This document shows, one piece after another, positions 5,378-11,204 of a stretch of 11,204 nucleotides of DNA. Position 1 is the first letter of the stretch. Every line of letters starts with the position of its first letter. The DNA comes from UBA12478 sp964513275 (GTDB lineage: Bacteria > Patescibacteriota > Patescibacteriia > UBA9934 > GWF2-40-263), in contig CAZELN010000027.1 of NCBI GenBank assembly GCA_964513275.1, forward strand, positions 1-11,204, given 5' to 3'. The translations under genes were made by a program, and so were the position numbers. The notes under the pieces were generated by a model. The model saw only the letters and a list, made by a program, of their open reading frames with translations. It did not search any database and was not told the DNA's origin.

Positions 5378-6628
5378 TCATGAATTCCACGACAGCTTGA
5401 TCAAGAATGACGTCCTTTGTGCGAATGTCGTGCAACGACTTAGAGCGACATAGAGCTGGCCGTGGGCAAACGTGCCCCAGCCGGTGTCGACCAGCACACG
5501 ATCAAATGTTTTTCCTTGACTCTTATGAATGGTCACCGCCCAGGCGAGCGTGATGGGATACTGGGTGTAGGAGCCGATAACCGCTTCCTCGATGCGTTCT
5601 CCCTGATGCGCGTATTCAAACATTTCCCATTTGTACGGCGTTACAATGACCGATTTTCCATCGCCAAGCTCCACCTCAAGAGCAGGAGACTTTGAGAGTC
5701 CCTTTTTCTGAATGCTCGTGATGGTTCCAAGTGTTCCATTTACCCAGCGTCGATCCGGGTCGTTTGTGGTGAACATGATGCGCGCGCCGGCTTTGAGTGT
5801 GAGAAGTTCCTCCGAGGGCATGCGTCGATCAGGAAGCTCTCCGATGATGTGCGCTTTGAGCTTCCACGTTTTTCCCGGGAGCTGTTTGAGTTCGTAGTCG
5901 TTGCGTGCTTTGGCGCTTTTGTTTGTGGTCGTCAGGTGGATGCAGTCAGGTTCCTCGCGAGGATCGACAGAAGGATCATGACGCGTATTCCAGAGTTGGA
6001 GATCTTTGGGAGTGACACGATCCGTGCGCAGACGATCAAGCAGTTCGATGAACGAGGATTCTTTTTGTCGGTGGACTTGTTGGAGCTCGATGATATTTGG
6101 GAACAAGCCTTCCATGGCATAGGCCGAGAAGAAGTACGGGGAGGCGTATTCCGATTGGAATCGATACGTTTCTTCCGTGGTGACGACCGGAGGGAGCTGA
6201 TAGAGGTCGCCAATAAAAATCATCTGGACTCCGCCAAATGGTTCACGCGGCCGTTCACGATTCAGACGTAAGGCCTTATCGATACAATCGAGAAGGTCGG
6301 CTCGCACCATGGAAATCTCGTCAATGATGATGGTATCGAGCGCTTTGAACAGGGGAAGGACATGAGGAAAGGCTTTTCGAACAAGTGAGGGAGAAATCGC
6401 CGGATGAAAACCAAAAAACGAGTGGATGGTCTGTCCTTTTACGTTGAGCGCCGCTACGCCTGTGGGAGCAAGGACGACATGTTTTTTTTGCGTGTGTTTG
6501 CGAAAGTAGGTGAGGAGAGTAGATTTTCCCGTTCCGGCTCGTCCTGTGAGGAAGATGAGGTCACTCGTTTCATTCATGGCGGTGTAGGCTGTTTTGAATT
6601 CCTTCGTGATGACGATATGGTTGGACAT
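5378..6628 (-). CDS. Pif1/RecD-like SF1B DNA helicase, C-terminus probably frameshifted
   Basis: This 416-residue ATP-dependent helicase has the motifs of the Pif1 group: Walker A GRAGTGKS (29-36), motif Ia APTGVAA (54-60), Walker B IIDEIS (101-106), motif III GDLYQLPP (140-147), Q-V-H-R ending at R187, and the 2B/SH3 and motif V-VI region TIHKSQGKTFDRV (366-378) and VALSRCT (394-400, arginine finger R398). It should unwind DNA 5' to 3' and resolve forks or unusual structures. After R398 the frame reads TFAQRTSFLIKLSWNS and stops. In another frame the same DNA reads DIRTKDVILDQAVVEFMNR and stops at 5370-5372, which resembles the normal family end. About 10 usual residues (SLEGLVL-type) are missing. 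A small deletion or assembly error near 5425-5440 is likely. An extended -10 lies 10 bases before the ATG. Confidence 0.9.
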   Translation of the reverse strand: MSNHIVITKEFKTAYTAMNETSDLIFLTGRAGTGKSTLLTYFRKHTQKKHVVLAPTGVAALNVKGQTIHSFFGFHPAISPSLVRKAFPHVLPLFKALDTIIIDEISMVRADLLDCIDKALRLNRERPREPFGGVQMIFIGDLYQLPPVVTTEETYRFQSEYASPYFFSAYAMEGLFPNIIELQQVHRQKESSFIELLDRLRTDRVTPKDLQLWNTRHDPSVDPREEPDCIHLTTTNKSAKARNDYELKQLPGKTWKLKAHIIGELPDRRMPSEELLTLKAGARIMFTTNDPDRRWVNGTLGTITSIQKKGLSKSPALEVELGDGKSVIVTPYKWEMFEYAHQGERIEEAVIGSYTQYPITLAWAVTIHKSQGKTFDRVLVDTGWGTFAHGQLYVALSRCTTFAQRTSFLIKLSWNS

Positions 6629-6638
6629 AGGCTCAGCC

Positions 6639-6647
6639 AGTCTATCA
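6639..6647 (-). promoter_or_regulatory. Extended -10 promoter of the helicase gene
   Basis: On the minus strand TGATAGACT has the extended TGn followed by the hexamer TAGACT. It ends 10 bases before the ATG, predicting a nearly leaderless message. No standard -35 is visible. Confidence 0.5.
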
Positions 6648-6756
6648 TGAAATCTACTCGCGTCGGTCTGGAAAGTCGTATTGCCTGACGTAAAATCTAA
6701 CCCAAGACATATTCGAGATAAAAGCGTTAGAACTCGCAGAATTTTGCCAAGGTAAA

Positions 6757-6787
6757 GAAAAAATCACCGACTTTTCGTCTGTGATTT
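6757..6787 (-). terminator. Intrinsic terminator of tRNA-Trp
   Basis: On the minus strand AAATCACAGAC pairs with GTCGGTGATTT (one A-G mismatch) around a 5-base loop and is followed by a run of T. It lies directly after the tRNA, so tRNA-Trp is a single-gene transcript. The 110 bases between it and the helicase promoter region hold nothing I can identify. Confidence 0.8.
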
Positions 6788-6792
6788 CCTCT

Positions 6793-6867
6793 TGGCAGGG
6801 GCGCAGGGATTCGAACCCTGACGACAGGTTTTGGAGACCTGCATGCTACCATTGACATCACACCCCT
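6793..6867 (-). tRNA. tRNA-Trp (anticodon CCA)
   Basis: It is 75 bases with an encoded CCA. The acceptor AGGGGTG/CGCCCCT has discriminator G, as expected for tRNA-Trp. The anticodon stem GCAGG/CCTGT (one mismatch at the base) carries loop TCTCCAAAA with anticodon CCA. The T-arm is CAGGG/CCCTG with loop TTCGAAT. Its 5' end faces the divergent membrane-protein gene. Confidence 0.96.
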
Positions 6868-6879
6868 ATGACGACGGCA

Positions 6880-6885
6880 ATTATA
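6880..6885 (-). promoter_or_regulatory. -10 element of tRNA-Trp
   Basis: A consensus TATAAT on the minus strand ends 12 bases before the tRNA 5' end. The -35 is weak (about CTTCCC at 17 bases). Confidence 0.55.
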
Positions 6886-6924
6886 CAAGAGTCAACCAAT
6901 TTGGGAAGAGCCGTAAGGCGATTG

Positions 6925-6933
6925 TGTTACACT
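6925..6933 (+). promoter_or_regulatory. Extended -10 promoter of the small membrane protein
   Basis: TGTTACACT has the TGn extension and ends 8 bases before an in-frame GTG at 6942. The spacing matches the other near-leaderless promoters of the window and helps to choose that start over codons inside or close to tRNA-Trp. Confidence 0.4.
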
Positions 6934-6941
6934 ATGGTCAT

Positions 6942-7343
6942 GTGGTTTATGCTTTCTTTTTTTATGGTTTTGTTGGATGGGTTATTGACTCAGGTTATCG
7001 GTCGCTGGTGGATCGTCGATGGACGCGCGGGGGGTTTTCATTCCTCCCGTTTACACCCAGTTACGGCCTCGCTGGGGTGATCCTTTTATGGATTGGACCG
7101 AGCATCATCGTATGGCCCTATTGGATACAGTGGGTATTTCTTGGTTTCTTGTTTGCCATGTACGAATATGTGTGTGGTCATATTGCTGTTTTCATACATA
7201 AACGACGGCTGTGGGATTACTCTGGTGGGTTCCTGAACCTGCATGGCCACACAGATCTCCTGCATGCGGTCTACTGGGCAACTCTTTCACTCGTCGTGCT
7301 CCATTGGGTTCATCCTTGGCTGATACGTCTCGTGTCATTATGA
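6942..7343 (+). CDS. Small multi-pass membrane protein, CmpB-type putative permease family (PF06541-like)
   Basis: About 133 residues with four hydrophobic segments. The family marks are FFFYGFVGWVIDSGYRSL at the N-terminus, RGGFSFLPFTPSYGLAGV (a conserved R-G and P-x-YG after the first segment), and RRLWDYSGGFLNLHGH before the last segment. Members are annotated as putative ABC-transporter permeases, but the substrate is unknown and no ATPase is nearby. The start is uncertain. GTG 6942 fits an extended -10 eight bases upstream, and GTG 6924 is possible. Longer frames would begin inside tRNA-Trp and are unlikely. It is 22 bases before the next gene and probably heads an operon with the nuclease-fold protein and superoxide dismutase. 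Confidence 0.75.
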   Translation: MVYAFFFYGFVGWVIDSGYRSLVDRRWTRGGFSFLPFTPSYGLAGVILLWIGPSIIVWPYWIQWVFLGFLFAMYEYVCGHIAVFIHKRRLWDYSGGFLNLHGHTDLLHAVYWATLSLVVLHWVHPWLIRLVSL

Positions 7344-7365
7344 GATTTTATGATCGAAAGTTTCT

Positions 7366-8121
7366 ATGAATCTTAAAATCGTTTGTCTTAACTTGTGGCA
7401 AGGAGGAAATTTGATGGACGAAATTATAGCCTTTTTGCGGCGCGAAGATGCCGACATTGTTTTATTGCAAGAAGTATACGACGGGCATGAACCAAGTTGG
7501 GAAAGAAAGTTTAGGTCGATGGATGTTTTGCGTGAGGAACTACGGTATCCTTACGAACACTTTGCCCCAGGGTTCCTGGAGAGAACAGATTTTGGAAAGG
7601 TGGAGCAAGGCAACGCGATTCTTTCGAAATTTCCGATCCGTGACATCGAGTTGATTCCAGGGGACGTTCCCTATGGGGAGAGGGAAGACAAGCCTGAATA
7701 CTACGAGCATACACCGCGTAATGTACAAAGAGCAGCCGTAGAGGTAGGTCATCGAACACTTCAGGTGTTCAACACGCAGGGGGTATGGGGGAAGGATGGA
7801 GATGACAATGAACGGCGCCTGAAGATGGCGCGGGTGATCGTAGAAGCGATCCAGCCTTATGAGTTCGTCATCCTTGGGGGCGATTTGAATGTTCAAGAGA
7901 AAACAAGGACGATCGGCCTGCTTGAGGAGCGGTTGGTTAACGTATGTAGTGATGACCGTCGAATCACGTCCTTTAACATGAGACACAAAACGAACCCTGG
8001 ATACGCAACCGCGGTTGTAGATTTCATCTTTGTGAGCCCCTCCATCAAGGTTCTTGAACATCGTCAGTGCGACGAGGATGTTTCCGACCATCTTGCCTTA
8101 ACAGCCACCTTAGAAATTTAA
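7366..8121 (+). CDS. Endonuclease/exonuclease/phosphatase (EEP) family protein
   Basis: This 251-residue soluble protein is from the DNase I-like metal-dependent hydrolase superfamily, which cuts phosphodiester bonds in nucleic acids, sugars or lipids. Motifs in order: CLNLWQGG with N9, the metal-binding LLQEV with E36, NAILSKFP (83-90), FNTQGVWG (135-142), GGDLNV with D173 and N175, VDFIFVSP with D219, and the final SDHLAL with D241 and H242. The set is complete except that the N-x-H usual in the central motif reads N-T-Q. The substrate cannot be told from sequence; there is no signal peptide, so it probably acts in the cytoplasm. It sits 22 bases after the membrane protein and 10 bases before superoxide dismutase on the same strand. 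Confidence 0.9.
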   Translation: MNLKIVCLNLWQGGNLMDEIIAFLRREDADIVLLQEVYDGHEPSWERKFRSMDVLREELRYPYEHFAPGFLERTDFGKVEQGNAILSKFPIRDIELIPGDVPYGEREDKPEYYEHTPRNVQRAAVEVGHRTLQVFNTQGVWGKDGDDNERRLKMARVIVEAIQPYEFVILGGDLNVQEKTRTIGLLEERLVNVCSDDRRITSFNMRHKTNPGYATAVVDFIFVSPSIKVLEHRQCDEDVSDHLALTATLEI

Positions 8122-8131
8122 TCCTCATTTT

Positions 8132-8749
8132 ATGTTTGAACTTCCAGAACTTCCTTTTGCAAAAAATGCGTTCGGCGCCTGGACCAGTGCTGAGACGTTT
8201 GATTTCCACTATGGGAAACATCACGCGGGCTACGTGCAAAAACTGAACGCCGCGGTGCTCGGCAACGAATTTGAAGGACGGACACTGGAAGANNNNNNNN
8301 NNTTCGACGCCAGGACACGCGAAGAGGCGAACGCCGGCTCGCGGGGAAAGAATGAAAGAATGGTCCACCTTGCCGCCCAGCAGTTCAGCCATCGTTTTTT
8401 TTGGAGCTGTTTAAGTCCAGAGGCACAGATGCCCGGCGACGACCTCGCCTCCGCGATCGATCGAGATTTTGGTTCGTTTGTGGAGTTCAAGAATCAATTT
8501 ACTGATGTGGCGGCGACGCACTTTGGTTCTGGTTGGGCTTGGTTGACGCGAGGGTCGGACGGAAAGCTTTCGGTGGAAGGCTTCCATGACGCGACCACTC
8601 CCGCCCAGACTGACGAGACCCCGCTCCTCACCCTGGACGTCTGGGAGCACGCTTACTACATCGATCACCGCAACAATCGTGCCGCCTTCATTGAAGGCTT
8701 CTGGGATCACGTGAATTGGGAGTTTGTTCGAAGACAACTGAAAGAGTAA
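8132..8749 (+). CDS. sodB: Superoxide dismutase, iron-type (contains an assembly gap)
   Basis: It converts superoxide to oxygen and peroxide. The Fe/Mn family text is clear from FELPELPFAK. Metal ligands are seen at H26 (FHYGKHH), H87 (QQFSHRFFW), D169 and H173 (LDVWEHAYY). A Gln four residues before H87 (AAQQFSH) is the second-shell position typical of Fe enzymes, so iron is favoured over manganese. Residues 54-57 are unknown because ten N interrupt the gene. The piece after the gap up to AAQ is longer than in typical members by roughly 15-20 residues, so the join may be imperfect or there is a real insertion. About 205 residues as drawn. It is followed by a two-way terminator and is probably the last gene of a three-gene operon. 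Confidence 0.93.
   Translation: MFELPELPFAKNAFGAWTSAETFDFHYGKHHAGYVQKLNAAVLGNEFEGRTLEXXXXFDARTREEANAGSRGKNERMVHLAAQQFSHRFFWSCLSPEAQMPGDDLASAIDRDFGSFVEFKNQFTDVAATHFGSGWAWLTRGSDGKLSVEGFHDATTPAQTDETPLLTLDVWEHAYYIDHRNNRAAFIEGFWDHVNWEFVRRQLKE
8293..8302. other. Assembly gap (10 N) inside superoxide dismutase
   Basis: Ten N of nominal length. The frame is open on both sides, but the true gap size is unknown. Confidence 0.95.
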
Positions 8750-8752
8750 ATC

Positions 8753-8784
8753 AAAAACCGCCCTGGCGAACCAAGGCGGTTTTT
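8753..8784. terminator. Two-way intrinsic terminator between sod and the RRM gene
   Basis: AAAAACCGCC (8753-8762) pairs with GGCGGTTTTT (8775-8784), with inner TGG/CCA pairs and a CGAA loop. The A and T runs serve both strands. It lies 3 bases after the sod stop and 15 bases beyond the facing RRM gene's stop. Confidence 0.92.
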
Positions 8785-8799
8785 GTATCCGCACGCTGA

Positions 8800-9054
8800 T
8801 TACTCAGCTTTAGGACGAGCGAAGGAGACGCTGATCGCGCGACCCTCGACCATGGAGCCATCAAGGGCATCTATGGCGGCTTGTGCCGTCGCTTCATCTG
8901 CGTATTCGACGAAGCCGAATCCGCGTGAGCGATTTGTCTCTCGGTCAGTGATGACGCGAGCGGAGACGACGTTGCCGTGAGCGGAGAAGATCTCGCTCAA
9001 CTGAGCATCGTCGACACTCCATGGCAGGGAGCCTACGAATAACTTGTTGTTCAC
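8800..9054 (-). CDS. RRM-domain RNA-binding protein
   Basis: This 84-residue protein is a single RNA recognition motif, with the RNP2 motif KLFVGSLPW (4-12) and the RNP1 motif RGFGFVEY (44-51), both with the aromatic residues that stack on RNA bases. The end is short (ISVSFARPKAE) and lacks the Gly/Arg tail seen in cyanobacterial cold-inducible RNA-binding proteins. Such small bacterial RRM proteins bind single-stranded RNA and are linked to cold response or mRNA handling. The start is GTG, fixed by the canonical MNNKLFVG N-terminus. There is no Shine-Dalgarno sequence. It is a single-gene unit with a promoter about 60 bases upstream and a hairpin in the leader, which could allow self-control. 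Confidence 0.95.
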   Translation of the reverse strand: MNNKLFVGSLPWSVDDAQLSEIFSAHGNVVSARVITDRETNRSRGFGFVEYADEATAQAAIDALDGSMVEGRAISVSFARPKAE

Positions 9055-9070
9055 AATAAGAGTGACAAGT

Positions 9071-9090
9071 GATCTTTCCAGGGAAAGATC
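9071..9090. repeat. Perfect inverted repeat in the leader of the RRM gene
   Basis: GATCTTTCC and GGAAAGATC are separated by 2 bases. In the minus-strand RNA this forms a tight hairpin ending 16 bases before the GTG start. There is no T-run, so it is not an ordinary terminator. It could be an RNA control element bound by the protein or a DNA operator. Confidence 0.6.
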
Positions 9091-9114
9091 AGGAATTAAT
9101 TAACGGTACCTCTT

Positions 9115-9143
9115 ATTATCAACTAACAAGAGAACCGTCCCAA
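9115..9143 (-). promoter_or_regulatory. Candidate promoter of the RRM gene
   Basis: On the minus strand TTGGGA (9138-9143), a 17-base spacer, and GATAAT (9115-9120). It predicts a leader of about 54 bases that contains the hairpin at 9071-9090. Confidence 0.5.
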
Positions 9144-9157
9144 GCATGCCATAGTTT

Positions 9158-9186
9158 TTGTTTTTTGTCAACGTTCTTGCTAGAAT
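9158..9186 (+). promoter_or_regulatory. Promoter of the lipoprotein gene
   Basis: TTGTTT (9158-9163), exactly 17 bases, then TAGAAT (9181-9186) with an upstream TGC extension. It predicts a start near 9193. That rules out an upstream in-frame start at 9158 and supports the ATG at 9206. Confidence 0.6.
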
Positions 9187-9205
9187 GGGATCAAAGTGTG
9201 CGTGT

Positions 9206-9736
9206 ATGAAGCCATTTTGGCTCCTCTTTGGTCTTTGTTTCTTTCTTGTCGGATGCGGAACACCGGACGTTTCGACTCAATCTTCCACACCACAAGCGGA
9301 TTCCCAACCCGAGTCTGTCCAAGCGGATGTGTATCAAAATACTCGTTTTGGCTATGCGTTTGAAATCCCAGATAAAATGGATCTCTATGCGCTTACAGAG
9401 GAACAGACGGCTGTGAGCGCCAGCGGGGATTCGGAGGTTATTTTTCTTGTGGAGGGAGAAACGAATTTTTTTACGGTTTGTGCGATGGAAGATTCCCGTT
9501 CACTACATGAATGGCTGCGCCTGAATCCTGTCTTTNNNNNNNNNNCGGCTCAGCGGGTTGGGGAAATCTCTGGCCAACAAGCCATTTTTTTGCGCGGATC
9601 TGGCACAGCGACGTCGCCTGCTCGACTCATCGTATTTCAACTCCATGGGAACCTCCTGGTGATCACCTACGAACAAGATTCGCAAGCATTTGATCGTCTT
9701 ATGGAGACATTTGAAATCCTGGACGCTGGGTTTTAA
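9206..9736 (+). CDS. Small lipoprotein of unknown function (contains an assembly gap)
   Basis: About 176 residues. The N-terminus MKPFWLLFGLCFFLVGC is a lipoprotein signal with lipobox LVGC and C17. A Ser/Gln/Pro linker follows to about residue 40, then a globular domain from YQNTRFGYAFEIPD. The text (FGYAFEIPD near the start, ISGQQAIFLRGSG, LVITYEQDSQAFDRLMETFE at the end) resembles small secreted proteins of the PsbP-like type, which run from a YP-type strand to a closing helix. No catalytic motif is seen. ATG 9206 is chosen because it gives the signal peptide and follows the promoter at 9158-9186. Ten N interrupt codons 111-114. The 3' end overlaps pgi tail to tail by 38 bases. Confidence 0.8.
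   Translation: MKPFWLLFGLCFFLVGCGTPDVSTQSSTPQADSQPESVQADVYQNTRFGYAFEIPDKMDLYALTEEQTAVSASGDSEVIFLVEGETNFFTVCAMEDSRSLHEWLRLNPVFXXXXAQRVGEISGQQAIFLRGSGTATSPARLIVFQLHGNLLVITYEQDSQAFDRLMETFEILDAGF
9536..9545. other. Assembly gap (10 N) inside the lipoprotein gene
   Basis: Ten N of nominal length; the frame stays open on both sides. The true gap size is unknown. Confidence 0.95.
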
Positions 9737-11003
9737 GCAGGTCGCGAGTCGTCTGTTTGTACAATTCAACGGCTGGTTGGTCAAACGGATTGACTTCTAA
9801 TAGTCGGCCAAGGTACATCGTTTCAACCATGCGGAATTGGAGGTAGTATCCAATCTCCCACGCGTCCGCCCGTTGGAGTTCGATTTCAACATACGGTCGG
9901 CGTGTTGTTTCATAGGCCGATTTCACTCCGCCGTAGATGGCGCGCATGAGGTCTTCCAATGACGTTCCCTGGATGTCAGGAACAAGTCCCGGCATCGTAG
10001 CATTGGTCGGAATCCCATGCACCATTCCCGTGAACACAGAAATAAGAGAGGTGAACATCATGTCTGGTCCGTCCCAGTAGAGTTGTGCCATGGAATGCAG
10101 ATCTGTGGAGCCGATCGAGACGATTGGGACGATGCCTTTTCCATTTTTTCCCAGGCTCTCGCCGATGAGTTGTCGTTCCCATTTTCCAAGGGTTTCAAAT
10201 TTTGGCGAAAAGTAAAATCGATTGTGTATCAGACGCCCTGCTCGAATATGCTCGGCACACAAGATCGCGCTGGTGAGCGCGTGGTTTTGATCTGGGTATG
10301 GATCAAGGCTGTCTTGGACGGCTTGACGTGCGCCATCGAGGAGTTCATCAACGTCAATGTTTGCCAAGAGCAGAGGAAGCAATCCCACGGCTGAACACAC
10401 GCTGAATCTTCCGCCAACGGTTTGTGGAATGGCGATTCGCGCCATCTTTTTTTGTTCGGCCATGACCCAAAGTTTTGATCCTTCGTCCGTCACGACACCC
10501 CAGCGGTTCCACACACCGCCAAATTGTTCGTGCAAAAATTCGGCCAGTACCAAGGCGTTGGCGATGGTTTCTGTGGTCGTTCCTGACTTGCTGATGAGGA
10601 GTATCGCAAAATCTTCGGGGCGAGGAAGGCGCTCAAGGATCCGCGTGATGGCGGTCATTTTTTCGTCACTCACCGTGTCCAAGAACAGCAGCTTTGGCAG
10701 TCGATCCACCAGTAAATGCATGGATCCTGCGATTGCTTCGTACACGGCTTGCGCTCCTAAGTTTGATCCACCGATGCCAATAACAATGACGTACTGGAGC
10801 GTGGACGTACGCAGGAGATCTGCGATGGATTTCGCCTGAGCCAGTTGGTTTTCGTCAAACGGCAAGCACAGCGAAGACTCGGGTGCGTCATACGTCATCT
10901 GCTGACGAATGTTGGCAAGATGTTTCCGATAGTCCGAAAGCTCGGTGCTGAACTCCTGAAACGCGGCTTCACGAATGTGGCTTCCTGTGAAAGAAAATTT
11001 CAT
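9699..11003 (-). CDS. pgi: Glucose-6-phosphate isomerase
   Basis: This 434-residue cytoplasmic enzyme interconverts glucose 6-phosphate and fructose 6-phosphate in glycolysis and gluconeogenesis. Seen: VIGIGGSNLGAQ (74-85), the phosphate-binding SKSGTTTET (139-147), the family signature VGGRFSVCSAVGLLPL (196-211), the catalytic GESLGKNGKG with E282, H303 in STDLHSM, and NPFDQPAVELYKQ with K416. The length fits the short bacterial (Bacillus-like) form of about 450 residues. The start is set at ATG 11003, where MKFSFTGSHI begins. A GTG at 11036 would add 11 Ser/Thr-rich residues. No ribosome site marks either. Its end overlaps the lipoprotein gene on the other strand by 38 bases, and its start is divergent from the DUF378 gene 75 bases away. 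Confidence 0.96.
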   Translation of the reverse strand: MKFSFTGSHIREAAFQEFSTELSDYRKHLANIRQQMTYDAPESSLCLPFDENQLAQAKSIADLLRTSTLQYVIVIGIGGSNLGAQAVYEAIAGSMHLLVDRLPKLLFLDTVSDEKMTAITRILERLPRPEDFAILLISKSGTTTETIANALVLAEFLHEQFGGVWNRWGVVTDEGSKLWVMAEQKKMARIAIPQTVGGRFSVCSAVGLLPLLLANIDVDELLDGARQAVQDSLDPYPDQNHALTSAILCAEHIRAGRLIHNRFYFSPKFETLGKWERQLIGESLGKNGKGIVPIVSIGSTDLHSMAQLYWDGPDMMFTSLISVFTGMVHGIPTNATMPGLVPDIQGTSLEDLMRAIYGGVKSAYETTRRPYVEIELQRADAWEIGYYLQFRMVETMYLGRLLEVNPFDQPAVELYKQTTRDLLKTQRPGFQMSP

Positions 11004-11078
11004 AGATGTGGATAACGAGGATCGATTAGAAGTCACGGTAGTGCTACGATGAACATATTAATTTTAACGTATTTTTTT

Positions 11079-11204
11079 ATGATGCATCAAGGGAAGTGCG
11101 GCGTTCACTGCGTCGCCTGGTGGCTCCTGTGGGTGGGAGGCATCAACTGGGGTCTTGTCGGACTCCTTGACTGGAACTTGGTCGAAACCATTTTTGGTGG
11201 ATGG
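11079..11204 (+). CDS. DUF378-family small membrane protein (partial, runs off the window)
   Basis: The open frame begins with two ATG codons (11079 and 11082) and gives 42 residues to the window edge. It shows the family core WWLLWVGGINWGLVGLLDWN followed by LVETIFG, which matches the G-x-x-N-WGLVG membrane segment and the D-W-N-L-V loop of DUF378 (YuzA-like) proteins. These are two-segment membrane proteins of about 70 residues with unknown function. The Cys/His-containing N-terminus (HQGKCGVHC) precedes the first segment. The AT-rich stretch before it probably holds its promoter, but I cannot pick one out. Confidence 0.85.
   Translation, partial: MMHQGKCGVHCVAWWLLWVGGINWGLVGLLDWNLVETIFGGW

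Noticed and set aside
5849..6271. Plus-strand open frames inside the helicase gene
   Set aside because: They are antisense to a well-conserved coding region and have no recognisable family pattern or promoter.
6831..6941. Longer start (TTG 6831 or ATG 6843) for the small membrane protein
   Set aside because: These codons lie inside tRNA-Trp and would add a non-family N-terminus; later GTG starts agree with the family.
9158..9205. Upstream start for the lipoprotein at 9158
   Set aside because: It coincides with the -35 of the likely promoter and would bury the lipoprotein signal behind 16 extra residues.
1..11204. CRISPR array, insertion sequence or rRNA
   Set aside because: No regularly spaced repeats, no transposase frame with terminal inverted repeats and no rRNA-like stretch were seen.

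Overview
The window looks like a metagenome-assembled contig from a small-genome bacterium, most likely of the Candidate Phyla Radiation (Patescibacteria). That placement is an inference from compact genes, few Shine-Dalgarno sequences, apparently leaderless promoters and gene content; no rRNA is present to confirm it. Two runs of exactly ten N (8293-8302 and 9536-9545) lie inside genes and look like scaffold joins of nominal length.

Positions 1-2260 are the right end of an integrated island. In order it holds the C-terminal tail of a type I restriction subunit (HsdR), an unrecognised 252-residue protein and a tyrosine recombinase. Next comes a 44-base 3' fragment of a tRNA-Thr(GGT) gene that starts in the anticodon loop, inside an inverted repeat. 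This is the pattern left when an element integrates into a tRNA gene. The restored complete tRNA-Thr(GGT) should lie to the left of the window.

Positions 2264-2802 are a conserved-type chromosomal cluster: tRNA-Tyr, tRNA-Thr(TGT) and rpmG (ribosomal protein L33). A 124-base near-perfect palindrome starts on the base after the CCA end of tRNA-Tyr and fills almost all of the gap to tRNA-Thr.

Positions 2810-5370 hold a GC-rich minus-strand gene with a possible thioredoxin-like fold but no active-site cysteines. It is divergent from an ndh (type II NADH dehydrogenase) and YceI-lipoprotein operon. Positions 5370-6628 are a minus-strand Pif1/RecD-like helicase whose C-terminus appears frameshifted. 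Then come tRNA-Trp (minus), a small membrane protein, an endonuclease/exonuclease/phosphatase-fold protein and an Fe-type superoxide dismutase, the last three probably one operon.

From 8753 to the end are a two-way terminator, an RRM RNA-binding protein with a hairpin in its leader, a lipoprotein, glucose-6-phosphate isomerase (minus strand, overlapping the lipoprotein tail to tail) and the start of a DUF378 membrane protein.

Ndh, YceI and superoxide dismutase together suggest contact with oxygen and quinones. The helicase, RRM protein, tRNAs, rpmG and pgi are housekeeping. The most unusual features are the tRNA-Thr attachment site with its restriction cargo, the inter-tRNA palindrome, the helicase frameshift, and a recurring extended -10 motif placed 8-19 bases before start codons.
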